Shown here: positions 1 to 13,026 of the stretch, piece after piece
Numbering within the stretch: position 1 is the stretch's first letter
Layout of the letters: each line of letters starts with the position of its first letter
NCBI RefSeq assembly: GCF_002865645.1
Contig: NW_020194517.1
Coordinates: 1,488,001-1,552,000 of the forward strand
Length of the DNA stretch: 64,000 nucleotides
Reading direction: 5' to 3'
Source: Hyaloscypha bicolor E
Taxonomy: Eukaryota > Ascomycota > Leotiomycetes > Helotiales > Hyaloscyphaceae
Translations under genes and position numbers: made by a program
The notes under the pieces: generated by a model
Database searches by the model: none
What the model saw: the letters and a program-made list of their open reading frames with translations, nothing else
What the model was told of the DNA's origin: nothing

Positions 1-3000
1 CTTAGTATTTCTATTTTCTAAAATAAGATTAAAAATAGTTCTAGGCTCATCTTAGCCTATAAAAGTACTAGTATTAAACCTATTAAATAGTTAGTAGTAC
101 TAAATTTGGAGATTAGTTTAACTTACTAGTCTTTATCTTATAAGACCTATAGCTACTTTTTTTACTAAGAATCCCGCCTAATAATTTTATAATAAAGTTA
201 TTTAAAGGCCTTAGCCTTTCTCTTATTATAGATAAGTAATATATAAATATTAAAGATACTTATAAAAAAATATGCCTTATTTTCTTAGTGCCTAGTTTCT
301 TATTTCTTTACTTATAAAAGCCATATAAGAATAGAGAAAAAAAATAAAGATTTTCTTTAGAGAATATTAATAGGAATTCCTATTATCTCACGGATTTACT
401 AGCTAAGGGAATTCTTATTACCTAGTAATTTACTTTTTCCCGAAAAGAACTTAACTAATCTTAGAGTAAGTAGCTCTTAAAAAATCTAGCCTTAAGTAAA
501 CTATTTATTATTCCGAAAAGCTAAGCTATATACTAAAATATCTAATAAGTATATATAATACTAAGCCGCGTTATAGTACTAGTAAAATATAGAATTAAGA
601 GCTTTTATAAGTTTAGTAAAATTCGATTTATTAATATAATAAGTATTTATTTAGATATACTAAAGGCTATTTCTAATAGCTTATTTCCTATAGAACTAGA
701 TTTTTCTATAGCTAGCCTTATTCTTACTAATATTTTCTATTAAGTCTTAAAAAGTAATTTCTTTATTATTTTTTCCCTAAATATATAAAAGTATTATATA
801 AAGAAAAATATTATTAATAAGAGATTTAGTTAAGCTAACTTTACTATTATTATTAAGTTCTAAAAAGTATATAATTTATATATAAGTCCTAGAATTTCGG
901 GTATCTTAAAGAATAAATAAAGTTATTAAAGAAAATAAAGACACTATAATAAGCCCGCTCTTATAATAGGGAATAATAAATAAATAAGATATTATAATAA
1001 TAGAATAAATATAATAAATTATAAAGGCTTAGTAATAATTAATCTAAATTATAAAAATAATAGAATTAAACTTAAGTATATATCTTTATCTAGTATTTAA
1101 TATATTAATAAAAGGCCTAATAATACTAGGCCTTAAATCTCTATAATAGGTAATAAATCTCTCGATTATTACCCTATTATTTAGTAAGATATAGGATATA
1201 TGTTATAAATATCTAGGAATCTTAAATATAACTATAAGCTAGGATCTAGACTATATTAGAGCTAAACTAGTTAAATTATTACCTAATTAGATATAAGAGA
1301 AAAGAAAGAAACTTAAAAAGCTAGGTTAAGCCATATTATAAGATAAGATATTATATACTAATACTTAATAGTAAAAAATAAGGCTAAATTAGGAGATTTT
1401 ATTAATTAGAAATACCCTACTAATATTAAGGCCTATACTAAAGGTAGCGCTAAAACTTTTTATTTAATATAAATCTATATTTTTTACTTAAGCTATATAT
1501 TTAAGTATATAGCTCTAGATATATAGCCTATTATTTTATTCCCGTATTTCCTTTAAATATAAGTAGAAATCGAGTAAAGGAACTTAAGAAAAAAATTTAC
1601 TAGGCTATAATTACGTAATAATTCTTAATAATAATTATTATTCTTAGTTACTTAATATATATTTTATAAAGCTATTATTTTTTAAAGTATTTTATATTTA
1701 AGTTATTATTATTTATATAAGTATTTATTACCTAAAATTACATAAGACAAGGAAATAAGTAAAGAGAATATATTATTTTATTAAGACCTTATATCTTACT
1801 AGTAGCTATTTTGGCTTAAAAAGCTATATTTCTCCTAGTAATAAGAAAGAATATATATATATTAAGCTTTTTAGATAAATAAGTAATTACTATTTTATAG
1901 AAGTATCTAGAGATACTACTTTTATAATATTTCTAAATTAGGGACATTTATTTCCTAGTATTTTATTAATATAGAAAGAATTAGTTAAAAGAAATAGGAA
2001 AAGTACTAGTAAATACCTATATAATTAATTAGTTAGATAAATAAGGCGAAACTAGGCTACTAGAAAAAAAGTATTATATATAATTATAGTAAGTTTAGCC
2101 TAGAAATATAATTAATAAAGATTTAGGTATATAATATTTTTATTATTACTAATTCTTAATATCCTAATTACTAGCTATAAAATATTAATATATAATATTA
2201 TTTCTTAATTTTACTTTATATTTTTATATTTATAGCTCCGAGCTTACTTATACCTCGTAATATTAATATAGCTAGAATAGTTCTATTATTAATTAAGACT
2301 AGTAATAATCCTATATTTATAAATAGTAATATACTTAATAATAATACTTATATAGAAAAAGAAATACCTAAGCTAAATAATCTAGAGAAATAGCTAGTCT
2401 AGGGCTAAAGATATTACGGGAAGAACTAGTATCTAGAAGTAATAGCTAGCTATAAAGCTACTTAGAACACGTAATATAAAGAGAAAGAATACGAAAGAAT
2501 TAAAAATAAGAAAATAAAGATAATAAGAAAGCTTTAAGAAATAAAACCTTTAGAATATAAATATTAAATAAATAAATATAATTTTTAATTATAAGAATAT
2601 ACTAAAATATAAATTAATAATTTAAATAAATCTTTTTTTATAAAAGTAATTAAAAGTAATTAGAATACTATTTCTATTTTTCTCTAGAATAGAACTCTAT
2701 AGCCTATTACTATAAATAGTACTAATACTTATATAACCTATTACTAATCTAAATAAGTTACATTAATTTTTATAAGAATTCTAGTAAATAAGAAAAGTAC
2801 TTCTAATATAATTAATATTAAAGTTCTTAAGTTAAAGTATAGTAAAATAAGATAATAAAAAATATATAAGAGAAAGCAAGTAAGTTAAAAACTTACTAAT
2901 AAACTAGTTAAATATAGTATATTTATAAATTAAAGAATAATACTAGTTCCTAAAAACCTATAGTATAATTCTTTAATATATAAGCGTAATCCTATAGGCC

Positions 3001-6000
3001 CTTATAATAAGAGGAAGTTAATAGTAATTAAGCTTATAAAGTACTAAGAAACTTTAAAATCTAAGTAAGAAATTATATATTATTTAAGATCTAAGAAAAA
3101 ATCTAGAGGCTAAATATATGTATTTAATAGCTATTATAGTTTATATAGGATAAAATTACATAAAGTCTAGTTATCTTAATTTATTATAAATTAAGTAATA
3201 TTAGTTTTTAGGAAATATATAAAAGTTTATCTAAGTAAAGCTTTATTATGAGATATTTATTAGGTAAAAGTTATAGAAAAGTATATTAAAAAGAAGCTAA
3301 TAAATAATATTAACTAGGGCCTTCCTAGAAAAAGGTAGCCAGGATCTAGAATTATTAAAGAAGAAGGCTTTACTAATATTAAGGTAAATTAGTATAATTA
3401 TTTTATATTTTATAGTAAATAAGTATAGATAATTAAGGTAAATTATATATATAGTATATAATACGGAAACTATTATATAGTGAGCCCTATATATACTTAT
3501 CCTATTACCTATTAGTAATAGGTAAGTATTTATAATTATATACTTAATAATATAAGAAATAATCTTAGTTAGTATAGTAATTATATTACTATAGAAAATA
3601 GAGAAGCTTTAGTATATAAAGGAAATAATAGGCATAATAAATAATTAAATATTAGGCTTTAAATTAGGGAAGAAAATAATAAGATAACTTTAAGATTAAA
3701 AGGAAATATGACTTATTACTAATAAGCTTTTTATAAATCGTGAATTATAATAGTAAATCTTATATATAATAGTTTATAGCTTCGAAGTTAGTAATAGGGC
3801 CTAAGTAATATTATACGTAATATCCTATAATAAAGAAAGGCACTTAGTTAGTAATATACTAAATTTTCTTTTATAAATAGGAATTATTATATTTATCTTA
3901 TTATTTCTTAGATATTATTTTTATAATAATTCTTTTTCCTATTATATTCTTAATTACTTAAGCTATTATTTTACTTAATATCTCGTAATAAAGTAAATTA
4001 AATTATTAATCTTATCTCTAAAGAACTAATTAAGATTAATAATAATAAATAAAATTAAGAAGCTATTAGTCTTATAAATATAAGAATTCTATACTAAAAG
4101 TATTATTTATAACTCTATAAAAATAAGAATATCTTAAAGCTCTAGATAAAGTGAGTTAGTTTCCTAGATCTAAGTGAAATTACTAATATTCTTAGATATT
4201 TTATATATTATCTAGCTTCTCTAGTCTAATCTAGAATACTATTTTTTAAGTAATAAGCTCGAATTTTTCCTTAATATCTTTAAAGTAATAATCTATTTAG
4301 GTAAGAAGTATAAAGATATAATTATAGGGCTATAGGCTAGGCTATAGTATTAGTTCTTATAATACTATTATAGGAAAAATATTTAGTAAGTTTATTATAA
4401 GGCTAGATTATTAATAATACTATATTATTTACTAATTATTACTAGATTAATTTAGTAATTAATTAGGAAAGTAATAAGAGTAAAAATGTTTTCTTACTAA
4501 TATATCTCTTTCCTAACTAGACTAACCTACTAACTAATAGGCTATAATACGTATATTATATTAGTACTAGCTTATTATTCTAGTAATATATTATTATAAG
4601 CTATGAATTTCTAGCTTAATATAAGTAACTAGAAGCCTTTATATCTTAGAAATTTCCCTTAGTAATTATTTTCTTTATAATATATAATTCGTACTAGTAA
4701 GTATTATAAAAGTTCTATAATATAAATAATATTTATAACTAAGCTAATCTGCTTATAGCCTATTAATATAATATATAAGAGGCTACTTATAATAATATAT
4801 CTATACTTAGAGCTAGTAATAATATATTAATATAGCCTTTAGTATTATTAGAACTTTAGAAAGAAACTATAACTAAGTTTAGAAATATATAATAGTATAA
4901 TCCCTAGATATTACTTACTCTAAACTATAGTAATTAGTATATAAATAAAAGAAGAAATATAATAATTCTTAAAGCCTAAAGCTAAAGTACCTTAGTTTAA
5001 CTTTTTAGCTATTACTTAATAATATAAATAATAAGAATATTAGGCTATAATAAGACTAAGGATAATTAATAGATCTATAGCTAAGTAGCTTTTTTATATA
5101 TAAGAGCTTTTTAGATATAAGATATAAGTTATTATAATATTTTTATTAGTATATATAATTAAGAGAATAGTATTATTAGGAGAAGTTAAATACTAATAAA
5201 AGAATCTAGTCTAAGATAATATAGTTATATAATACTTATGCTATATTAGCTACTTAAGGGGGAAAATATAGTAGCTCTAAAGCTAGTATATATATATATA
5301 TAAAGATAATAAATAGGGGCAGAAGCTTTTTTTATATAATACTAAAGCTAATCCGAGAATTAGTATACTAATTAGGGAAAAGGCTAGATAATTAAAGGTT
5401 TATTATTCTTTTCTTAATCTATACTTAATAACTGAGTCTAGTTCTTTATTTATATTTAAGATAAGATATCTAGAAAACTCAGAAATAATTACTAGTAGGA
5501 TCCTAAAGCTATAGAGTATTAAAATTACCTAGTTATAGGCTTAATAATAAGGAACTAAATAGACTAGCTATTATTATATATTTTAGCTATCTAGAGAATT
5601 AAAATACTTCTTATATAGGATCTCGCGGCTATTAGCTTTTATATATCTAATATTATTTATATAAAAAAATATATTTATATTATCTAATAATAATAGGGAT
5701 ATCTAATAACCTTAGCTAATTTAATTAGTATAATTATAGACTAGAACTAATATTTCTGTCTCCTAATTATAATAAGAAAAAGCAAATAATAATATATAAT
5801 TTTTTTTAAAAAATTATAAATATTTAGTATTATATACTCTTATATTAAGTAATATTATTTATAAGAGATTTGGGGTATAAGTATTAGATAGTCTTATCTT
5901 ATTTATTTAATAGAACATATTATAGGATTTAGCTAAAAGTAAGATAATATAGTATCTTAATAGCCCTATTAATAGAGGGCTTAAGTACTTAATACTAGGT

Positions 6001-9000
6001 AATTCCTAGTAATTATGCCTTAATTACTTTCTTTAGTTTAAGTATATCTTTTATTTTCTTATATAAAATATTTATAATAAATATAAGTAACTCATTTACT
6101 AAATCTTAATTAGATATTACTTAGATAATAGATATCTAGTAAGATTTATTAAGTTACTTATAAGACGAGATTATTAAATCTAATAAGTTAATTAAAAATC
6201 TTATATATTTATTTAGATAATTTATCTTTACTATAACTTTAGATATTTTAAAAAATATCTAATTTTAGTTAGAAGTAAGTTAAAGAATATTATTTTACTT
6301 CTTTAGAAAAGCTAATTACTAATTATAGTTCTTAATTTTTATATAGGATTTATATATAAAGGTATTATTTATTACTTAATATCTTATCTAAGAAATCCTT
6401 AAATACTTTATAGATAATTCTAAACCTGAAGTTTAAGAACCTATAAAATATTAGTTAGGTATTAATCCTATAAGACTATTAAGAAAAAGAAAGTAATTAG
6501 ACCTTATTTATTAGTTTCTAAAATTCTTTAAGATATAAGTATATATCTCTAGAAATAGATCTAGGGATTTATATATAACTTCTAGTAATAATTCTTTAGT
6601 TAATAATAGTTTAGTTATCTATTAACCTAGTTATAATAATATAATTATTAACTAAAGTAATAATAGTCTTATAATAAAGAAATCCTTTCTAGAATATAAG
6701 AGAAATATTTCAGAGATTATTACTAAGAAAATTACTTAAGAAGAAATATAAGGCTAGTTTTCTATTTATAATTATTTCCTATTATTTATTTATAGTAAGT
6801 TAGTATTTTATTAGCTAAAGGCCACGTATAATAGTAATAGTATTAAGATAATTATTATTTGCTTTTTCTTACTAAGTAAGATAAAATAGTAAGAAATAGC
6901 CCTACTAGAAATTAATAAAAATATATCTAATAATTAAGCTATATTTACTTTTTCTTTTATATACGGGACAGAATTATAGTAAAGTATCTTATTGGGTTTT
7001 GCCCTATTTATACTTATATAATAAACTAGTAAAGAATTCTAATTACTTTTATCTAATAATTAAATACTATATATGGCCCTATTTATACTTATAGTAAATA
7101 AAGAAGTTCTATTACCTCTAACTAAAAATAGCCTCTTTACTTCTTTACTAGATAAGATAGAGATAATCTTATTAGAGAGAATTCCGCTATTATTATCTAG
7201 AATAGGATAGTAATAGATAAGCTTATATAATACTACTTCTATATAAGTATAAAAGATTAATAAAGAATAACTATTTCTAACTTAAAATAACTAAATTATC
7301 CTACTTTTTTTCTTATCTAGAATAGTACTTATATTAACTAATATAATTACTAATATAATTTATATTATTTATGAGATAAGTAAGTACTAGGAAATATTAA
7401 TAGAGGTTTATTTAAGAATTCTTAGTATATTATAACCTAGCCTTAGTAAAGTACTAGCTATAATTACTATAGCGGAATAACTAGATTTTATATAGATTAT
7501 AAGTAGCTTAATAACTTAGTTAGCCTCTATATAGATTAATATACTAGAAGTAGGTTATATTTATTTCAAGAAAGTAATTATTCTTAATATAATAAAATAG
7601 ATAAGTGCCTTAAAGTAGTATAATACTAAGCTTAAATAAGCTAAGAAGGCACTATTTCCTATAAAATAAAAAATACCTAGAAAACGTCTAATTACTATAA
7701 TTCTAGATAAATACCTAATAGAGGCACGTAATACTATAATTATAGAGAATTCAGGAAAACTCGCCTTTAAAAGTAATAAAAATCCTCTTTTATTAGTAAA
7801 TTTAGCCAGAATTCAAAAGAAAATTTTTAATATAAAAAAGAAGAAACTTAATAATATTTTCTATAAAGAGCAAATATTACGTAAACTAATCTAGATAACT
7901 TATTTAGGGATTCTCTTTAATCTAAATATATAATATATCCTATAATATATAAATCCTAATAATTATTAACCTTAACTATATTATTAGGAGCTATATAAAG
8001 GGAAATAAAGAAAATATTAATAAGATAGCTATATTATTTTAAGTAAATTCATAAAAGATAAAGTTACTTTTTATTCTTAATAAATAAGTAAAGCTATTAG
8101 CTAAGGAAAAGTAACTAGATCTCTTTTGCTTCTTTAACTCACTTAAATTACATGTTATTATACTATTAGAGAAGATCTCAAGCCTATAAGCTAAGTATGG
8201 CCTTAAGAAAATAAGCTAGTACTTAGTTAGGTATTAGATATATATACTAATATAATAATAGGAACTAATTCTATAAGGCTACTTAGATACTACTATTACT
8301 CGAGTTATTAAAGAAATTAGCTATATTCTTAGTAAGTATATACTCGGTAATAATAATTCTATTATAGTAAATAATATAGCTAAACTTTTATATAATATAT
8401 TTAATAAGCTTTACTTAAGGATATAGCTTAATTATTAGGATATTATAGCTACTCTAGAGATAACTAATAGGCTAGTATTTATAAGACTTAATCTTAGTAT
8501 CTTATTTTATAAAAAAGATATAAATAGTAAGATTATACCTCTCTTAAACTCTTTTTATTACTAGAGGAAAAAGATTAATAATTATAAGTATAAAGGCTAA
8601 AATAATCTTAAGGACCTATAGGTATATATTTATTTACTAAATATTAATACTAATTACTTTATATTACTTGAGATTAATAAACTAATAAAAATAATATATT
8701 ACTTTAATTTAATAATAAGCTATAGGATTATTTATTATAAAACAAAGTCTATCTTAATAAGACAAGTAATAGAAGTAAGTGAATTTAGACGAACTATTTA
8801 AAGGTAATACTAATTCGCTATAAGAGGAGTTTAAGTACTTAAGTTTCGGATATACTAAGGTAATAAGTATATAGCCTAATATACTACTATATACTAATCT
8901 AGCTAGCCTATTTCCTAGTAGAAAGATAGACGGAGTTATAGCTTAATAGTTATATATAATACTAAGTAGCGAATAATTAAACTCCTAGTTAGTAATTAGG

Positions 9001-9390
9001 ATAATAAAGTAAATCTAGACTAGGTAATAAAGGAAGTAGTTAGGGATTATTAGATATTTCTTGAGAATAATACTTTTTAGCTAAGTTTCCTTTTTAAGAA
9101 ATATAAGAGAATAATTAAGGGCCTTCTAAATAATATTCTTAAGCTAAGTTATAGTTCTAAAAAACTCATAGTAGCTACTAAGGGTTCCTAGATATTTTCT
9201 TAGGATAAGGTACTTCTAAATTATCTAGCTATAAGAATTAGGATTAAAGTTTATAAGTAATAATATTATAGGATTAATGGGTTTATGATTTAATCTTTAA
9301 ATAGATTTCTCAAGAAAACTATACTTTTAAAGTAACTCTGCTCTAAGCTTCTTTTACCTAGTATATAAATTGCCTTATCCTAATAAGAAT
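1..9390. other. AT-rich RIP-mutated block, left
   Basis: Extremely AT-rich sequence dominated by TA, CTA and CCTA words. CpA and TpG dinucleotides are nearly absent while CpG and CpT persist, which is what RIP leaves behind. No open frame of useful length exists. Apart from the decayed coding frame near 7.6-8.6 kb I could not assign this block to any element: no LTR pair, YxDD box or terminal repeat was recognised. The block ends sharply near 9.39 kb. Confidence 0.8.
7608..8565 (+). pseudogene. RIP-decayed coding region, unidentified
   Basis: From 7608 one frame reads for about 230 codons in which nearly all stops are TAA or TAG, the products expected from CAA/CAG or TGG codons under RIP. 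Between them the translation is coherent: charged stretches such as IPRKRLITIILDKYLIEAR, then NLARIQKKIFNIKKKKLNNI and IREDLKP. At about 8.30 kb the reading shifts frame and continues with VIKEISYILSKYILGNNN and IIATLEITNRLVFI. It looks like a hydrophilic, probably helical intracellular protein. I do not recognise the family. The true start and end are not visible and may lie well outside the given bounds. Confidence 0.45.
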
Positions 9391-9500
9391 ATTAAATCAC
9401 GCGCAAGCTTTGCCCCTCCCTCTATTATAATTATTACTTATAAAGCTAGTAGTATAACCTTTATAGCCGCTAAATTATAGCTCGTGAGGTTATGGCACGG

Positions 9501-9590
9501 GTACGAATTTCCATTTATAAATAGGTAAATGGGAAAATTATAGACTAGTGCCCTTTATCCTAAAGAAGCCATTTTTGGACGAGGTTGGAT
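9501..9590 (+). repeat. Direct repeat, left copy
   Basis: About 90 bp that matches 12166-12255 in the same orientation, for example tggg-aaa-tta-aga-ca/ta-gtg followed by a shared agcc-att and gaggttg. Most differences are C/T or A/G. It lies outside the inverted repeat at 10246-12008, so the two copies bracket the broken membrane-protein gene. Confidence 0.6.
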
Positions 9591-10245
9591 TGTTTCTGGA
9601 TGAGACTAATCTCCTTGCCGCCTGTATTCTCACGTGTCTCCTAGCGGGTCATATCTCGAACGGGATTATAGTAAACCGTCTTTTCATTTATAGTCTCTTG
9701 GTTCGCATTATATGGCGCGTAACTTTGTGCTACGGGGTATGTATACCTAGTGGCCACTCAACTTCCCAACTCCTCTTTTCAAGTTTACGCGAGGGGTCGA
9801 TCACGTGATCATTTACTGATTAGTAATACATTATTGCATCCACTATATATTACGAATCCTCGATATACTATGTCTTAAATATAATAAAAACCTAATAGAA
9901 CGAAAGATAACCCATATTTGCAATCTAGTAGGCTTTCTCGAGTTCATTTCAAACTCTACTACACCCTTCTCATTAGAGCACGGCTAACCGTAATTAGTAT
10001 TAACAAAATCTTTCCCGTAAAACTCCCGGAAAAACTTGTGATTCGCCCTCAATAACATAAAACAAGAAAACCAGGTTGATATTCGTAATCTTTAGTAATC
10101 TGTGAAAGTTTTGGAATTTTCAGACTATATTTAATAAATCTCAAAAAATTTGCTGTTCCTAGAACCATATGCGATAGTATTCCGAACCAAACTCGTCGGT
10201 CTGATTTTGATCAAAAATTCCCGCTTTTACTCTAACTCACGTGGC

Positions 10246-10333
10246 ACAGTCGCGTTCGAAATCGGCTTTAGTCCTAAACGCTCTATAATTTCATTTTAGC
10301 CCCACATTTTAGTTATACTAGTACTATTACGAC
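10246..10333 (+). repeat. Inverted repeat, left arm
   Basis: 88 bp starting acagtcgcgttcgaaatcgg that is the reverse complement of 11921-12008 at roughly 80% identity by eye. Mismatches are mostly transitions, as expected after RIP. Similarity stops abruptly at the outer acagtcgc end. No target-site duplication is visible next to it. Confidence 0.7.
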
Positions 10334-10727
10334 TAGACAAAATTTATTCCTGTATTCAATGACTTTATTACCTTTAATATACTATAGTATATAGGAAAAG
10401 CTATTTAATGCCTGACGATTGGCTGACACCAACGCCAAGCCCGGATTTTATCAGCAATCATGAAGATTTTCTATAAAGTAACTTAGTAGGGACAAATTTC
10501 GAGTTTTTTACCTTAAATAGAGCCGCAGATTTATTTCAGAATTTGGGCAATTAGGAGTACTACTGCTATGGAACAGAGATCCGTGAGTGCCTTAGTAGCT
10601 GCTTTCGCCCACCGTAGTTAGCTAACTTTTGCAGCCCAACTCTATCGCCCCCGCTTTCGACATCTTTATATTTTAACTTACTCAACGCAGCTCATTAATC
10701 AGAATTCTCTGCCTCTTAGTAGCCAAA

Positions 10728-11810
10728 ATGCCTGGCATAATGGCCACATATATCCTAGGCGACCCTCCACTATCTCGCCGCTTAGTTTCGACGCGCCCCA
10801 TTCTAGCTAGACAGATCTTGTGGCTGCCATCAAAAGAAGAGTTGAGAATCAATATAGGACTTGAGGATGGGTGCTATAACTATCCTGTGGTGGTGCTCTC
10901 CCCTGAGCTATCAAACGGGAACGTCGTTATCCTTACCATACGTGGGTTGCTCTCTCTTCAAATCGCAAAGAGTCTAGGGTTCTGACGTGCCTAGTTAACG
11001 TCCTTTAATAGAGTGGATTTGTCTGTAAAGCATGCGCATAATATCAAAGCAAGACTTGCTCATCTACCCATTAAATCATGCTCGCCTCACCCAGACAATG
11101 GCATTCTCCTTTCTCTTAAAGGGAACGTGTTCCTACATAGGAATTCCTACATTAACACAAAGAACTAGCATACTCTATCCTTCTCCATCTTACGTAGCTA
11201 TAACCATAGCGGGAAAAGCTTTGTCTTAACGAATGACTCGTATCAGGAACTAATCAATTACGCCAATTTCATTCCAGTGACTTCCCTAACTGTGAATCCA
11301 CTTCCAGACGACCAAGATAGATTACTGCGACTGCCTTGCTTAATCCCTCAATCTGCCGCAGGCTTATCTACCCCTCGGCCCAACTGCCGTTATAATGAGA
11401 ATCCACGATCACATCTCCTAGAGGATGAGGAGCGCCGACGCCACTGGGACGGCTCCTACAGGACCATCCAAAACACACCCTATACTCAGCACGACACTAG
11501 CAGAAGCCACGGAAACTTCACTAACTCCGGGGCTCTGACAGGGTAGAATACTAGAGCAACCTTGGTGTCCCACAACTCTAGGTATGCTCAATATTCTCGA
11601 CCCGATCCGTGGCCCAACTCGGGATCGAGTGGCGATAATGGCGAGCAGATAAGTCCTAGAACCGCTGTGTTTATTTTGATTCTATGTGCGGCCATCTTTG
11701 GCGCTGCCTCTTATGGGCTGTATTGGGTTGCTGTGCAAGCCATTGAGGTGGCAAAAGGAGTTGCGAAGAGTGCATGGGATTGGATAAGAGGGGTTTCTAC
11801 GGGTCTCTAG
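10728..11810 (+). pseudogene. Broken fungal membrane-protein gene
   Basis: Resembles a small fungal protein family of unknown function that I know from its WLPSKEELR and GCYNHPVVVLSP-like motifs. The first exon starts with ATG at 10728 and contains LWLPSKEELRINIGLEDG, then CYNYPVVVLSPELSNGNVV. It is followed by a probable intron (donor GTGGGT at 10942, acceptor near 10994-11011, exact site unclear). The second part reads LAHLPIKSCSPHPDNGILL, then SYQELINYANFIPV, a polar Arg/Asn/Ser-rich linker and a C-terminal membrane segment (AVFILILCAAIFGAASYGLY) followed by VAKGVAKSAWDWIRG. Two in-frame TAG codons, at 11166 (where Gln is expected, KN*HT) and 11544, break it. Both are compatible with RIP. 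The gene is enclosed by inverted repeats and is much less mutated than its surroundings. Confidence 0.65.
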
Positions 11811-11920
11811 AAGAATTTGGGTCTTGGGTAAGAGCATCTGTGTTATAAAATACGTGGTTTTATAGCAGGGGACGTTACAGATTTTACCGTGATATCGTCC
11901 ACTTTGTCCCGTTATATTTA

Positions 11921-12008
11921 ACCATAATAGTACTAGTTTACTGGAAATGTGGGGCTGAAATAAAATCATTGAGTGTCCAGGACTGAAGCCGATTTCGAAT
12001 GCGACTGT
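11921..12008 (-). repeat. Inverted repeat, right arm
   Basis: Reverse-complement partner of 10246-10333. It ends gcgactgt at 12008, where similarity to the left arm stops. It lies about 110 bp downstream of the pseudogene stop codon. Confidence 0.7.
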
Positions 12009-12165
12009 AAAGGCATCAACACCGAGAGAGTTATTTATTACCGGCCCATCTCACTTCGACCCAAGCATTATATAGACATCAATCGATGAAATAATGAGAA
12101 ACTAAAGCACTTATAATTATTACTAGGAATTCTTGGATTAGTCTTGGAGAGAAGAGTGAGTTAGG

Positions 12166-12255
12166 GCTCGAATTCCCATAGCAAACAGGCAGATGGGAAA
12201 TTACAGACCAGTGACTTCATCCAAAACAAGCCGATTGTGGGAGAGGTTGAATGCC
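12166..12255 (+). repeat. Direct repeat, right copy
   Basis: Same-orientation partner of 9501-9590. This copy keeps more C and G (cagatgggaaattacagacc against the TA-rich left copy), so the left copy has suffered more RIP. Confidence 0.6.
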
Positions 12256-12259
12256 GTTT

Positions 12260-13020
12260 GTGGAGGTTGGTACTTGGGGGTTCTCGCTAGCAGCCAGAAG
12301 ATGATTTTACAGCCACGATCCAGAACTAGGAGGCAGCGCCTAGATTAAATTACAAAATAGCTCGAAAGAACGCTTAAAGTGAGCCAAAAATTTAATCAAG
12401 TGAGAGGCCAAAAATGAAATAAGAAAGGTTAAACTAGGGTATTAGAATTGGAGCAAAATCCAAAATCAGAGGCAGATTTGTGATATTAGCGAGGGCTACG
12501 GTAACGACGGAGCCCATTTCGAGCCCCCACTAGTGGATGGAATAGTGGTCAGCGGCTAATTTTAGCCACACCCAAACCTAACCCAAGCCGGCTTCTAATA
12601 GGCTGGATGGGAGCCAACAAAGAATCCCGGTACGGAGGCCAAAAATCCCGGCTTTTAAGAATAAGACTATAGTTTTATTACACATTGCACAGATCTAATA
12701 ATTACAAAGCGGCCTCCTATCTTCAAACTAATAGCGCTCCATGGCTAATGCGTTCTTGGCAGATTACGAAAGTATGATCTTTAGCGCCCTAGAACGTTCT
12801 AGAAGCTAAGATATTACAACCTAAGGAACAATTTCACGATTACTAAGCCTTTAGGGGGGAGCTAGGAGTGGGATACAGAGAAACTACCCCATATTACTAG
12901 TATAGACATATATAGACATTAATAACAACCTTATATAACAAAGTACAACTAGATATAAGGATATAAAGAAAACCAGAACGAAGGCTCATATGCAAACCGG
13001 CGCGGATTCGGAGCTTACGG
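12260..13020. other. GC-balanced spacer without recognised gene
   Basis: Normal-composition DNA between the right direct repeat and the 3' end of the AAA+ pseudogene. No open frame, RNA gene or clear repeat recognised. GC content falls toward 12.9 kb. Confidence 0.5.
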
Positions 13021-13026
13021 ACCCGG

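Noticed and set aside
1106..1130. Small hairpin aaggccta-n-taggcctt
   Set aside because: 8-bp arms built of the most frequent words in this RIP block; expected by chance.
11682..11969. 95-codon minus-strand open frame
   Set aside because: Overlaps the membrane segment of the plus-strand pseudogene and runs into the inverted-repeat arm; no protein-like features.
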